From positions 1,460,501 to 1,524,500 of the forward strand of contig NZ_CP136521.1 of the NCBI RefSeq assembly GCF_032814565.1: a stretch of 64,000 nucleotides of DNA. The letters run 5' to 3'. The notes under the pieces were generated by a model. It was given only the letters and a program-made list of their open reading frames with translations. It did no database searches and had not been told where the DNA came from. This document shows positions 8,735 to 17,369 of the stretch, in pieces. The stretch comes from Hwangdonia lutea (GTDB taxonomy: Bacteria > Bacteroidota > Bacteroidia > Flavobacteriales > Flavobacteriaceae). Every line of letters begins with the position of its first letter. The first letter of the stretch is position 1. A program made the position numbers and the translations under genes.

Positions 8735-11560
8735 ATGAAATTAAAACTAACCACACTATTATTTCTAGTCGGACTTATTTTGAGCGCCCAAAAACAACTA
8801 CAGCCTTATAATTTTTCGATTACTGAAGATGGAAAAACAGAATCTATATTAATTTATGCTTCTGCGGAAGCTGTAAACAGTATAACGTTTACCTTAAAAA
8901 ACACAGAAAATGAAACTTTGAAGAGGGAAAAAGAAAATGAAGAAGGCGTTGAAGATATTACATTTAAAGTTTTTCCTTTTACCGAAGTGATTTTTAGAAA
9001 AAAATTAATAGAAAATATATCTAAAATAATTGAAAAGGATACCTCTAAACCAGAATTTAGCAGATTAAAAGCAAAGATAAAACCTTTAGATAAAAAGGGA
9101 GAATCTGAAAACAACTTAAAAAACAAGGAGGAAATAAAAAAGGATTCAATCACAGAGGGACTCGAAAAAGAAAATAAAAAACTTAAGGAAGAAAATGAAA
9201 CGTTTAAAACTCGAAAAGAAGCCGTTTACATTATCAGGAATATTTACCAATTTTTTAATGCTTTGGTTATAACGGCCTTTCAATATGACAATGAGCCTGT
9301 TGCAGGGGTTTTAAATTATAATTTAGATAGTTTGATAGTAATTAAAAAGACTATACAAGGATTAGATACAGATTTTTATTTCAAAAAACAAGCGAAGTTT
9401 ATCCGAAATCATATTCTTAATGAAGAGAAAAAAGAAAAATCTGATGAGCTTATTCAACAAATAAAAGAATTTTATAAAAATAAAGACATAATTAATCAAA
9501 GACTCAATAACACCAACAATTTAAAACGTTATGTTCTTCTTGAGGACAATTATGTTATTGAAATTGAAAATTATATTAAAAAGGAAACTGATGGCTTTTT
9601 GAAATTTCTAAGAACATATGATAATGCCAGGGTTTTAAAAGAACTTTATGAATTCAATCAAAATTCACGAAAAGGTTTATGGAGCAGGGCAAAGTCTGAG
9701 TTCAAAAAACATGCTACACATAAGTTAAAAGAGTATTACAATATATATGAACTATCTAGGATGAAAGATGGTGTTATTTCTAAATATTATGAACTAAAAA
9801 AAGAGGTAAAATCACTTAAAAGACAAGATTCTTTAAATCAGGTTAATCTGAATGCTAATTTAAATTTAATATCTTTTAAAAATGACTCCATTACTTCGTT
9901 AAAAAGCTTGAAGGACACTTTGAATTATGGGTTAGAAAAAATAAAACGAGAATTAATTAACCAACAAATTCAAATAGACAATCTCCATAAAAAAGAAATG
10001 GAATACTACCAGAATTGGTCAAGTATAGCTGAAAAAACAACTCATGCTGACTCGATAGAGAAAGCAAGAAAACAATATGATTCTATAAAAGAACTCAACA
10101 GACAAAAGATATTCGAATACAACAGGTTATTTGAAAGAAAAACAAAAAGTAGGAGAAAAGAGTTAAGCGATGTGAATTCTGCTATCGGAAGAATTAGTAC
10201 AGATATTGATGATTTAAAAAATGATAACAACTCACTATTAGATAAGACTAATGTTCATAAAAGTCAAATTTTAAAAAAAGCAATTGAAGAATATAATCTG
10301 ATAATTAAAAATCAGGAAATTATAAAGCATTTTCCCTTATGGGTAATAAAGGCAAAAGAGATAGAACTGGATTTTAACGATGGGTTTTTAGAGCATATGA
10401 AAGTTGTAGGTGAAATTTTAAAACCTCACTATAAAGAAACAGTAGATAAGGACTTAAAACAATTTTTTAAAGAGGGCTTAGTAAAAGAAATTTTAAATGA
10501 TATTTTTGGTAAACAATTAGTGTTTCAAAATGATTTTCCTTTTGGCTTTAGTTCTAAAAGTGATTTTGCTGACCTACATAATTACTCTTTGTACCAGTCT
10601 GAGGGTCAAGAAAAAATATTTTCTTTACCAGTTACAAACGTAATCTCATACATTCAGCGTCATCAAAACGACCGTTTAGATTTTAGCCCAAAAGATCAAG
10701 TGGTTAGGTTGCCATTAGATGACCCCAATATGAAAGGCGAAATTGAGTTAAAAAAAGAAACTTCTTCAAAAATTTTAAGTGTAAATATTTTTACTGATTT
10801 TAACGGGTTTCAAGAAAATACAGAAAACGGCTTACTTCAAATGGAAGTAGATAAGAAAATCCCCATTTGGACTAAAAGAATGAATTTACGTTTAGGTAGA
10901 AGTTCAAATTTCGGGTTTGTCAATTATGCAAATTTCAATCTGTCTTGGCAAAAAATAGGTGAAGAGGATAAAGAATTGGTGTTAGCAAAATCAAATCGGT
11001 TTGAAAATAACCAACAGGTTACAGATTTTTATACGACTTATCTTGATTTAGTCAAACATGAAAATATTTCGGTTGGAGTTGATTTAAATATTGCTTCTTT
11101 TGATTTTCCATTGGCAAAAACACGTTTAGAATTAAATACAGGAGCGCATTATGGTAGAATTAAAGTAGTAGATAAAAAAATTGAGCCTTTGCCTGATGGT
11201 GCAACTTCCACCACAAGAGATTTTGAAGAAACCATTAACATGATAAGACTATATCCAGATATTATGTTATGGATAAGACCAGAAGAGCGTTTTGGGGGCT
11301 ATTTAAGATACAGACCTTTTAGAACGATTGTTCCTAATAATGAGAAATTCTTCTCAGTAAGTTCAGGAAAAGATTTTGAAGAAAATCAAATATTATCTAA
11401 AAATTGGTTAAACAGATTTGAGTTATCAGCTTTTTTTACACCATCTAGTGATAGTGATAATAAATTTTTCTTTAGGTATCGTTATACCAATAATTCAACA
11501 TGGGAAACCAATGGTTATAGTGAAGTTCAAGTAGGCTATCTTGCTTATTTGAAATTTTAA
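8735..11560 (+). CDS. Large outer-membrane protein with long periplasmic coiled coil and C-terminal beta-barrel-like region
   Basis: A signal peptide (MKLKLTTLLFLVGLILSAQ) starts the 941-residue protein. Residues ~100-165 and ~380-530 are highly charged Lys/Glu-rich helices with heptad character (NKKLKEENETFKTRKEA, LKRQDSLNQVNLNANLNL). From about residue 670 the composition changes to alternating aromatic/polar strands (RMNLRLGRSSNFGFVNYANF, GGYLRYRPFRTIV), and the chain ends YSEVQVGYLAYLKF, with the terminal aromatic residue typical of barrels assembled by BamA. The layout suggests an outer-membrane barrel carrying a periplasmic coiled-coil arm. I do not recognise the family. Codons are more AT-rich than in the neighbouring KAS gene. 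Confidence 0.75.
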   Translation: MKLKLTTLLFLVGLILSAQKQLQPYNFSITEDGKTESILIYASAEAVNSITFTLKNTENETLKREKENEEGVEDITFKVFPFTEVIFRKKLIENISKIIEKDTSKPEFSRLKAKIKPLDKKGESENNLKNKEEIKKDSITEGLEKENKKLKEENETFKTRKEAVYIIRNIYQFFNALVITAFQYDNEPVAGVLNYNLDSLIVIKKTIQGLDTDFYFKKQAKFIRNHILNEEKKEKSDELIQQIKEFYKNKDIINQRLNNTNNLKRYVLLEDNYVIEIENYIKKETDGFLKFLRTYDNARVLKELYEFNQNSRKGLWSRAKSEFKKHATHKLKEYYNIYELSRMKDGVISKYYELKKEVKSLKRQDSLNQVNLNANLNLISFKNDSITSLKSLKDTLNYGLEKIKRELINQQIQIDNLHKKEMEYYQNWSSIAEKTTHADSIEKARKQYDSIKELNRQKIFEYNRLFERKTKSRRKELSDVNSAIGRISTDIDDLKNDNNSLLDKTNVHKSQILKKAIEEYNLIIKNQEIIKHFPLWVIKAKEIELDFNDGFLEHMKVVGEILKPHYKETVDKDLKQFFKEGLVKEILNDIFGKQLVFQNDFPFGFSSKSDFADLHNYSLYQSEGQEKIFSLPVTNVISYIQRHQNDRLDFSPKDQVVRLPLDDPNMKGEIELKKETSSKILSVNIFTDFNGFQENTENGLLQMEVDKKIPIWTKRMNLRLGRSSNFGFVNYANFNLSWQKIGEEDKELVLAKSNRFENNQQVTDFYTTYLDLVKHENISVGVDLNIASFDFPLAKTRLELNTGAHYGRIKVVDKKIEPLPDGATSTTRDFEETINMIRLYPDIMLWIRPEERFGGYLRYRPFRTIVPNNEKFFSVSSGKDFEENQILSKNWLNRFELSAFFTPSSDSDNKFFFRYRYTNNSTWETNGYSEVQVGYLAYLKF

Positions 11561-11597
11561 TTTCAATATATGGTGTGAATTTAGAGATAATATAGCG

Positions 11598-11605
11598 TAC
11601 TTTTG
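11598..11605 (+). promoter_or_regulatory. -7 box upstream of the ketoacyl synthase gene
   Basis: TACTTTTG matches TAnnTTTG exactly. It would start transcription near 11610, which excludes the in-frame TTG at 11603 and supports the TTG at 11621 as start. Confidence 0.45.
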
Positions 11606-11620
11606 CAAAAACTTAAAGCC

Positions 11621-12814
11621 TTGCAAAAACCAGTTTCTATTACCGCCATGGCATCCATTTCCCCATTGGGAAATTGCTTGGGTGACATTTGGAAAAATTA
11701 TCAAAACAATCAGCATTTCATTACCGAGAAAAAGCTGAATAACGAATCTGTTTTAGTGGCCCAAATTCCAAAGGAAGCCAAACAACATATTGAGACTTTA
11801 CGGCTTTCAGACAACAAATATAAATCGCTCGACAATACCGTTTTATACGCCATACACGCCTCAAGACAAGCCGTAAAAAATGCCCATTGGAAAGCTTCAG
11901 ACAACTTTGGTATTAACATCGGTTCGTCTCGCGGCGCAACCCAGCTTTTTGAAGACTACCACAAAGATTTCCTAAAAAACAACAAAGCACAAACCTTAAG
12001 CTCGCCAACCACGACATTGGGAAACATTTCATCTTGGGTGGCACACGATTTGCAAACCAATGGCCCAGAACTAAGTCATTCCATTACCTGCTCCACAGCT
12101 TTACACGCTATGTTAAATGGTGTGGCTTGGATAAATTCCGGCATGTGCAACAAGTTTTTGGTTGGTGGCAGCGAAGCCCCATTAACACCGTTTACCATAG
12201 CGCAAATGCAGGCCTTAAAGATTTACTCGAAAGCCAAATTAGAAAAAGAATGTCACCCTGAGAGCAGTGGAAGTGCTAACTTATATCCTTGTCAAGCCTT
12301 AAATCTTTCAAAAAAGCAAAACACCATGGTTTTAGGCGAAGGCGCATCTATGGTTTGTTTAGAAGCTGGTAAAACAGAAAACGCTTTGGCTTACATTACG
12401 GGCATAGGTTACGCTACCGAGATTTTAGAGCACAACATTTCCATTTCTACCGATGCCAAATGCTTTCAGAAATCTATGAAAATGGCCTTGGGAGATTTAA
12501 ACCCAAACGATATCGACATTATCGTCATGCACGCTCCGGGCACTGTAAAAGGCGATCTTTCAGAACATAAAGCCATTGAAACTATTTTTAAAAACAAGCT
12601 TCCGACAGTAACTAGCAACAAATGGAAAATAGGACACACCTTTGGGGCATCGGGTGCTTTAAGTATCGAGCTCGCTGTTTTAATGCTGCAGCATCAAAAG
12701 TTTATTGGTATTCCTTATTTAAAAAATCAAAAAACGCCTGAAAAAATTAGACATATTTTAGTGAATGCCGTTGGTTTTGGCGGCAATGCAGTTTCAATCC
12801 TTTTAACAAAATAA
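11621..12814 (+). CDS. Beta-ketoacyl synthase (KAS)-like thiolase-fold enzyme
   Basis: Decarboxylating Claisen-condensing enzyme of the KAS I/II fold, about 397 residues. The active-site Cys is in SITCSTALHAM (residue ~157). The first active-site His is in VMHAPGTVKGDLSEHKA (canonical HGTGT reads HAPGT here) and the second in WKIGHTFGASGALS. The glycine-rich VLGEGASMV and the C-terminal NAVGFGGNAVSILLTK also fit. The TTG at 11621 puts the fold's first strand (VSITAMASISPLG) close to the N-terminus. No ACP, ketoreductase or dehydratase gene is nearby, so it is not part of a visible fatty acid or aryl-polyene cluster. The stop codon overlaps the next start (TAATG). A short stretch near 12254-12275 resembles a dispersed repeat inserted in frame. 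Confidence 0.85.
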   Translation: MQKPVSITAMASISPLGNCLGDIWKNYQNNQHFITEKKLNNESVLVAQIPKEAKQHIETLRLSDNKYKSLDNTVLYAIHASRQAVKNAHWKASDNFGINIGSSRGATQLFEDYHKDFLKNNKAQTLSSPTTTLGNISSWVAHDLQTNGPELSHSITCSTALHAMLNGVAWINSGMCNKFLVGGSEAPLTPFTIAQMQALKIYSKAKLEKECHPESSGSANLYPCQALNLSKKQNTMVLGEGASMVCLEAGKTENALAYITGIGYATEILEHNISISTDAKCFQKSMKMALGDLNPNDIDIIVMHAPGTVKGDLSEHKAIETIFKNKLPTVTSNKWKIGHTFGASGALSIELAVLMLQHQKFIGIPYLKNQKTPEKIRHILVNAVGFGGNAVSILLTK

Positions 12815-13944
12815 TGTTATATTTATTGAAACAATTGGCTACCATGAGATGTTTTTTTTTAATCGCTATAATCTTATTTTCAGGTTGTAAAAACGATAGT
12901 GCAGACCCTATTGAAACGGTTTTGGCTTCCAATAACCCAAAAATTAAAACCGTTGCGGATGCTATCGAGAATCACGAAGTTCAAATTTTATTTACCGAAA
13001 TTATAAGGGAAAAGGACTCCGTTTATTTTAAAGATTATAGCTTTCAAGTTGATGACAACTCCTATTTTTATCCAGCGAGTACCGTAAAATTACCCATTGC
13101 CATATTGGCTTTGGAAAAAGTTAAAGACAATCCGCTTATCGATAGAAACACCCTTTTTAATGTTGAGGGCGACAGCACGAAAACAACAATATCCAATGCC
13201 ATTAAAAAAATATTTGCGGTAAGCGATAATGCCGCTTACAACAGGTTGTTTGAGTATTTAGGGAAAGATTACATCAATAATAAACTTATCGACAAAGGCA
13301 TAAACTGTAGAATTTCCCATAGATTATCGGTGGATAATTCTACCGACTTAAAAACCAAACCGCTCATATTTTACGCTCAAAATCAGGTTGTTTTTAAAAC
13401 CGATGCTGTTATCAACCAACCCATAAAACCTTTAAAATTAAATGAAATCACTAAAGGTAAAGGCTATATGGTTAATGATAGTTTAGTTAATCAACCTATG
13501 GATTTTTCATTAAAAAACTATTTACCGGTAACGGCCTTACACCAAATTATGAAACGGCTCATGTTTCCTGAATTATATCCACACAACCAACAATTTCATT
13601 TAACACCAATCGACAGGTCGTTTTTAATTAACACCATGAAAATCTTGCCTCACGAAGCGGGTTACACTACCGACGATTATTACGAGAGCTATGTCAAGTT
13701 TTTGGTGTTTGGCGATTCCAAAAAACCATTGCCCAAACACATAAAAATATACAATAAAGTAGGTAATGCTTATGGTTACCTAACCGATTGCGCGTATATT
13801 ATAAATGAAAAAACAAAACAAGAATTCCTAATAACCGCCACCATTCACGTTAATAAAAATCAGATTTTTAACGATAATAATTACGAATACGATACGGTTG
13901 GTTTTCCGTTTTTAGCAGCGTTGGGCAGGCAGTTAATCGAGTAA
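12814..13944 (+). CDS. Beta-lactamase-like serine hydrolase, lipoprotein
   Basis: A class A beta-lactamase / penicillin-recognising fold protein, attached to a membrane as lipoprotein. The signal is MRCFFLIAIILFSGC, with the lipobox Cys at residue 25 counted from 12814; an alternative start is the ATG at 12844. The nucleophile motif SxxK is STVK at residues 89-92 (FYPASTVKLPIAIL), and SDN follows at 137-139 (VSDNAAYNRLFEYLG), as in class A enzymes. The third KTG-type motif is not obvious; KVGNAYGYLTD lies at the expected place. It may hydrolyse beta-lactams or act on cell-wall peptides; the sequence does not decide. It overlaps the KAS stop by one base and is translationally coupled to it. 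Confidence 0.82.
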   Translation: MLYLLKQLATMRCFFLIAIILFSGCKNDSADPIETVLASNNPKIKTVADAIENHEVQILFTEIIREKDSVYFKDYSFQVDDNSYFYPASTVKLPIAILALEKVKDNPLIDRNTLFNVEGDSTKTTISNAIKKIFAVSDNAAYNRLFEYLGKDYINNKLIDKGINCRISHRLSVDNSTDLKTKPLIFYAQNQVVFKTDAVINQPIKPLKLNEITKGKGYMVNDSLVNQPMDFSLKNYLPVTALHQIMKRLMFPELYPHNQQFHLTPIDRSFLINTMKILPHEAGYTTDDYYESYVKFLVFGDSKKPLPKHIKIYNKVGNAYGYLTDCAYIINEKTKQEFLITATIHVNKNQIFNDNNYEYDTVGFPFLAALGRQLIE

Positions 13945-13988
13945 GGCACTCAGGCTAAAATAGGATTTGTTAAATACTGCTTTAAACA

Positions 13989-15059
13989 TTATTTCATACT
14001 TTTCAGCGCTTCAACCAATCCCTTAATATGAGGGTTTTTTAATATTCCGCCAGAGGCAATATCACTTAATGGCAAATGTGGCCCTGAATTAGCTTCAATT
14101 ATGGTTGGTCCATCTTCTGAAATGGCTATATCCCACCCTATAAATCTATCTGGAATAATTTTAACCGCTTTAACAACCTCGTTGCAAGCCTCCTTAAAAA
14201 AGGGAATTTTAAATCCATCAAAAACAAAACCGCTGTCGGGGTGTTTTTCTATTTCTGCAGCACCGAACTCTGGTAAATAATGTCCCGTGTTTTTTAGGGT
14301 GCCGTTATCCATATTTATACCTACAATAAAACCGCCAGAAGATGCATTGTCTACAACGCTATGTCCTACTCCAAACCTTATAAAAGCACCAATTAGCTCA
14401 ACCGTTTTGCTAGGCGTTACAAATGAAATTAACCTTAAAGTGCATACCGAATTTCGGTGTATTTTGTTGATGGATTCGTGCTGTTTAATAACTTCAGTAT
14501 GTACAAAATGACCGTTTATTATCGTTTCATATTTTTCTGAAATTTGGTTTTTAAAATTTTGCTTCGTTAACTTAAAACACCCTTTACCACCGTATTCCGA
14601 AAGTGGTCTAAAAAAAAGATTTTCGATATTGGATTCAATAAAAACGTTTTCAAAAAAACGAATTAACTCTAATGGAGAGGCGATTTGTTTTACTTCGTTA
14701 TTATAAAAAAAACTGGACTTAAAATTATAACACACTAACTTAGGCGTATTAATTTTGGTTTGTTTAAGCAGTAAACAAAAATATAACTTATCCTCAATTA
14801 TGGTATTGTATTCTGGTTTGTGCAACTCTTTTTTACTTCCTATGGCAACCAATTCTTTAGTGCTTAAATAATCTTGATAATTTTTAACTTTTTTACGGTA
14901 TATATATTTAAAATAGTAAAATGGAATTTCCTTTTTAGTAATTGTAAGAATCAATATTTCCTTAATTATCTGTAGAAAGGGCTTTTTATTAGGGTCTTTT
15001 ATAAAAGGTTTAATTCTACCAATATTTTTAAAACTCCTCATGTATTTAGCTTTAATCAA
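13989..15059 (-). CDS. Sugar-transfer-associated ATP-grasp domain protein
   Basis: A 356-residue protein of the ATP-grasp superfamily, of the type found near capsule and exopolysaccharide genes. The C-terminal two thirds carry ATP-grasp features: FFRPLSEYGGKGCFKL (nucleotide-binding lysine/glycine region), GIDAL-like FIGWDIAISEDGPTIIEAN, and the metal-binding end EANSGPHLPLSDIASGGIL. The N-terminal ~110 residues are basic and helical. No polysaccharide genes lie next to it. It converges with the serine hydrolase gene and is divergent from nfeD. The substrate is unknown. Confidence 0.8.
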   Translation of the reverse strand: MIKAKYMRSFKNIGRIKPFIKDPNKKPFLQIIKEILILTITKKEIPFYYFKYIYRKKVKNYQDYLSTKELVAIGSKKELHKPEYNTIIEDKLYFCLLLKQTKINTPKLVCYNFKSSFFYNNEVKQIASPLELIRFFENVFIESNIENLFFRPLSEYGGKGCFKLTKQNFKNQISEKYETIINGHFVHTEVIKQHESINKIHRNSVCTLRLISFVTPSKTVELIGAFIRFGVGHSVVDNASSGGFIVGINMDNGTLKNTGHYLPEFGAAEIEKHPDSGFVFDGFKIPFFKEACNEVVKAVKIIPDRFIGWDIAISEDGPTIIEANSGPHLPLSDIASGGILKNPHIKGLVEALKSMK

Positions 15060-15268
15060 ATATATGATTTATTCGTTTAAAAGCAACTAATAGGCTAATT
15101 ATCAATATCTTCTAACAAACAAACACAATAAAACCGATGTCTTATAAACATTCAGCTCAAAGATATTTTGTAACAATACATGCGTTCCAGCTACTTATAA
15201 GTAGAAAATAAAGTTGAAAAGCTTTATAAAGATTGTATATTTATTCCGTAATATTTATCGTTTACACA

Positions 15269-15901
15269 ATGGCAGAATGGTTTTCAAATTTAGGCTTACT
15301 TTTAAAAATATACTGGCTCATTGCCATTATAGGCTCACTCGTTTTTACAATTGTAATCATTTTAGCATTTACAGGTGGCGACGCTGATGAGTTTGAAGAT
15401 ATAGACTCTGAAATAGATGCCGATACTGGTATTGGATTTCAATTTATAACCTTTAAAAATTTAGTCGGATTTTTTACCATTTTTGGTTGGAGCGGTATAG
15501 CTTGTATTGAAGCAGGACTATCAACACCCTTAACCATTGTCATTTCTTTTTTATCCGGATTGCTAATGATGACCATAATGGCCGCTATGTTTTACTTTAT
15601 GCGAAAATTAACCGATAGCGGCACTCTAAACTACAACAATGCCATTGGTGCCATTGGCGAAGTGTATTTAACCGTTGGCGCTAACCGCTCTAAAATGGGA
15701 AAAGTTAGTGTAAGCGTTCAAGGGTCATTGCGCGAACTAGATGCCTTAACCGATTCTTTTACAGCCCTACAATCCGGCACCATTATAAAAGTAGTAGATG
15801 TTACCAACAACGGTATTTTAATCGTAGATCAAACAAGAAAACCAATAGAACCCACAAAACCACAAACTTATGAGATTACTGATAATTCAGGAGGGCTTTA
15901 A
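15269..15901 (+). CDS. NfeD-like membrane protein
   Basis: Small membrane protein of the NfeD type, partner of flotillin-like proteins. It has an N-terminal membrane segment (YWLIAIIGSLVFTIVIILAF), an acidic loop (GGDADEFEDIDSEIDAD), two more segments (FTIFGWSGIACIEAG, VISFLSGLLMMTIMAAMFYF) and a C-terminal OB-fold domain (GAIGEVYLTVGANRSKMGKVSVS). I prefer the ATG at 15269 (MAEWFSNLGLLLK) over the one at 15233, because a TATATTTA-like -7 box lies at about 15236-15243. The gene overlaps the flotillin frame by about 30 bases. Confidence 0.85.
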   Translation: MAEWFSNLGLLLKIYWLIAIIGSLVFTIVIILAFTGGDADEFEDIDSEIDADTGIGFQFITFKNLVGFFTIFGWSGIACIEAGLSTPLTIVISFLSGLLMMTIMAAMFYFMRKLTDSGTLNYNNAIGAIGEVYLTVGANRSKMGKVSVSVQGSLRELDALTDSFTALQSGTIIKVVDVTNNGILIVDQTRKPIEPTKPQTYEITDNSGGL

Positions 15902-17312
15902 TCTAGGACTCCCCATGGCGCTAATTTTTGGCGTATTATTTATATTCCTTTTTTTAATTGTATTAATCAGACGCTACAAACGCTGTCCGTCCGACCGGAT
16001 TTTAGTCGTTTACGGTAAAGTTGGTGGCGGACAATCGGCAAAATGTATTCATGGTGGCGCCGCCTTTATTTTACCCGTTATTCAAGATTACGAGTTTTTG
16101 GATTTAACTCCAATTTCCATTGAAGTTAACCTGGTAAACGCCCTGTCCAAACAAAACATTCGTGTTAATGTGCCATCGCGTTTTACCATTGGTGTTTCAA
16201 CCGAGCCGGGAGTGATGCAAAATGCAGCGGAACGCTTGCTAGGTTTAGGATTACCGGATATTCAAGAATTGGCTAAAGAAATTATTTTCGGTCAATTGCG
16301 TTTGGTTGTAGCCTCGATGGACATTGAGGAAATTAATAACGACCGCGATAAATTCTTAACCAACATTTCGCAAAGTGTCGAAACCGAATTAAAGAAAGTA
16401 GGTTTAAAGTTAATCAACGTAAACATCACCGATATTGTTGATGAATCCGGCTATATTGAAGCTTTAGGAAAAGAAGCTGCGGCACATGCTATAAATGCGG
16501 CGCGTAAATCGGTTGCCGAAAAAACCAGGGATGGTTCCATTGGTGAAGCCAATGCGGTTCAAGATGAAAGAACCCAAGTTGCGGCTGCAAATGCCCAAGC
16601 TGTTGAAGGTGAAAATACCGCAAAAATCGCCGTTGCAAATTCCGATTCGCTACGTCGCCAACGCGAAGCAGAAGCAGAACGTGTCGCCATTGCTGCCGAA
16701 AAAGTACAAAGCGCCAAAGCCTTGGAAGAATCGTATGCGGCTGAAAAAGAAGCTGAAACCGCCAGAGCGGAAAGAGAGCGCTCATCGCAAATGGCCGATG
16801 TTATTGTACCTGCTGAAATTGATAAAAAGAAGGTTGAAATTGATGCCGAAGCAGAAGCCGAAAAAATTAGAAGACGCGCCAAAGGTGAAGCCGATGCCAT
16901 ACTTTTTAAAGCCCAAGCAGAAGCTGAAGGTTTATACGAAATACTAACCAAACAAGCCGCCGGTTTAGACCAAATTGTAAAAGCGGCCGGTAACAACTCC
17001 AAAGATGCGGTGTTGTTATTGATTGCCGATAAGTTGCCGGAATTGGTTAAAACACAGGCCGAAGCCATTAAAAACATCAAAATTGACAAAGTTACCGTTT
17101 GGGAAAATGGTGGTGGAAAAGACGGCAAATCGTCAACAGCCAATTTCCTTTCAGGCATGTACCAATCGGTGCCGCCATTGCAAGACATGTTTAATATGGC
17201 GGGGATGCAATTGCCCGAATATTTAAAAGGCAAAGCCCCTAAAGAGGAGGTCGTCATAAACAAAAAAGCTCCTTTTAAAGACGATGTTGATAATTCTGAG
17301 CATAAAGAATAA
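15870..17312 (+). CDS. floT: Flotillin-like SPFH-domain membrane protein
   Basis: Membrane scaffold protein of the SPFH (stomatin, prohibitin, flotillin, HflK/C) family, associated with membrane microdomains. An N-terminal membrane segment (MALIFGVLFIFLFLIVLIRR) is followed by the SPFH domain (ILVVYGKVGGGQSAKCIHGG to about residue 215). A long Ala/Glu-rich coiled coil follows at ~225-370 (EAEAERVAIAAEKVQSAKAL), and the tail contains flotillin-type VTVWENGGGKDGKSSTANFL. 480 residues is usual. The start may be ATG 15870 or ATG 15915; the first overlaps nfeD. Pairing with nfeD is a known arrangement. Confidence 0.92.
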   Translation: MRLLIIQEGFNLGLPMALIFGVLFIFLFLIVLIRRYKRCPSDRILVVYGKVGGGQSAKCIHGGAAFILPVIQDYEFLDLTPISIEVNLVNALSKQNIRVNVPSRFTIGVSTEPGVMQNAAERLLGLGLPDIQELAKEIIFGQLRLVVASMDIEEINNDRDKFLTNISQSVETELKKVGLKLINVNITDIVDESGYIEALGKEAAAHAINAARKSVAEKTRDGSIGEANAVQDERTQVAAANAQAVEGENTAKIAVANSDSLRRQREAEAERVAIAAEKVQSAKALEESYAAEKEAETARAERERSSQMADVIVPAEIDKKKVEIDAEAEAEKIRRRAKGEADAILFKAQAEAEGLYEILTKQAAGLDQIVKAAGNNSKDAVLLLIADKLPELVKTQAEAIKNIKIDKVTVWENGGGKDGKSSTANFLSGMYQSVPPLQDMFNMAGMQLPEYLKGKAPKEEVVINKKAPFKDDVDNSEHKE

Positions 17313-17315
17313 AAT

Positions 17316-17345
17316 TAAAATTCCGCTTTTCCAGCGGAATTTTCT
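17316..17345 (+). terminator. Terminator of the nfeD-flotillin unit
   Basis: The arms AAAATTCCGCT and AGCGGAATTTT form a tight hairpin just after the flotillin stop. The TACTTTTA that follows (17345-17352) is a plausible -7 box for bioB. Confidence 0.8.
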
Positions 17346-17369
17346 ACTTTTACACCTATATTTAAGACT

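Noticed and set aside
12814-13944. Acquired beta-lactamase resistance gene
   Set aside because: It has SxxK and SDN, but is a lipoprotein without a clear KTG box, coupled to a ketoacyl synthase gene and without mobile-element context.
16489-17263. Long antisense open frames within the flotillin gene
   Set aside because: They are shadows of the Ala/Glu-rich coiled coil, whose codon pattern leaves few stops on other frames.
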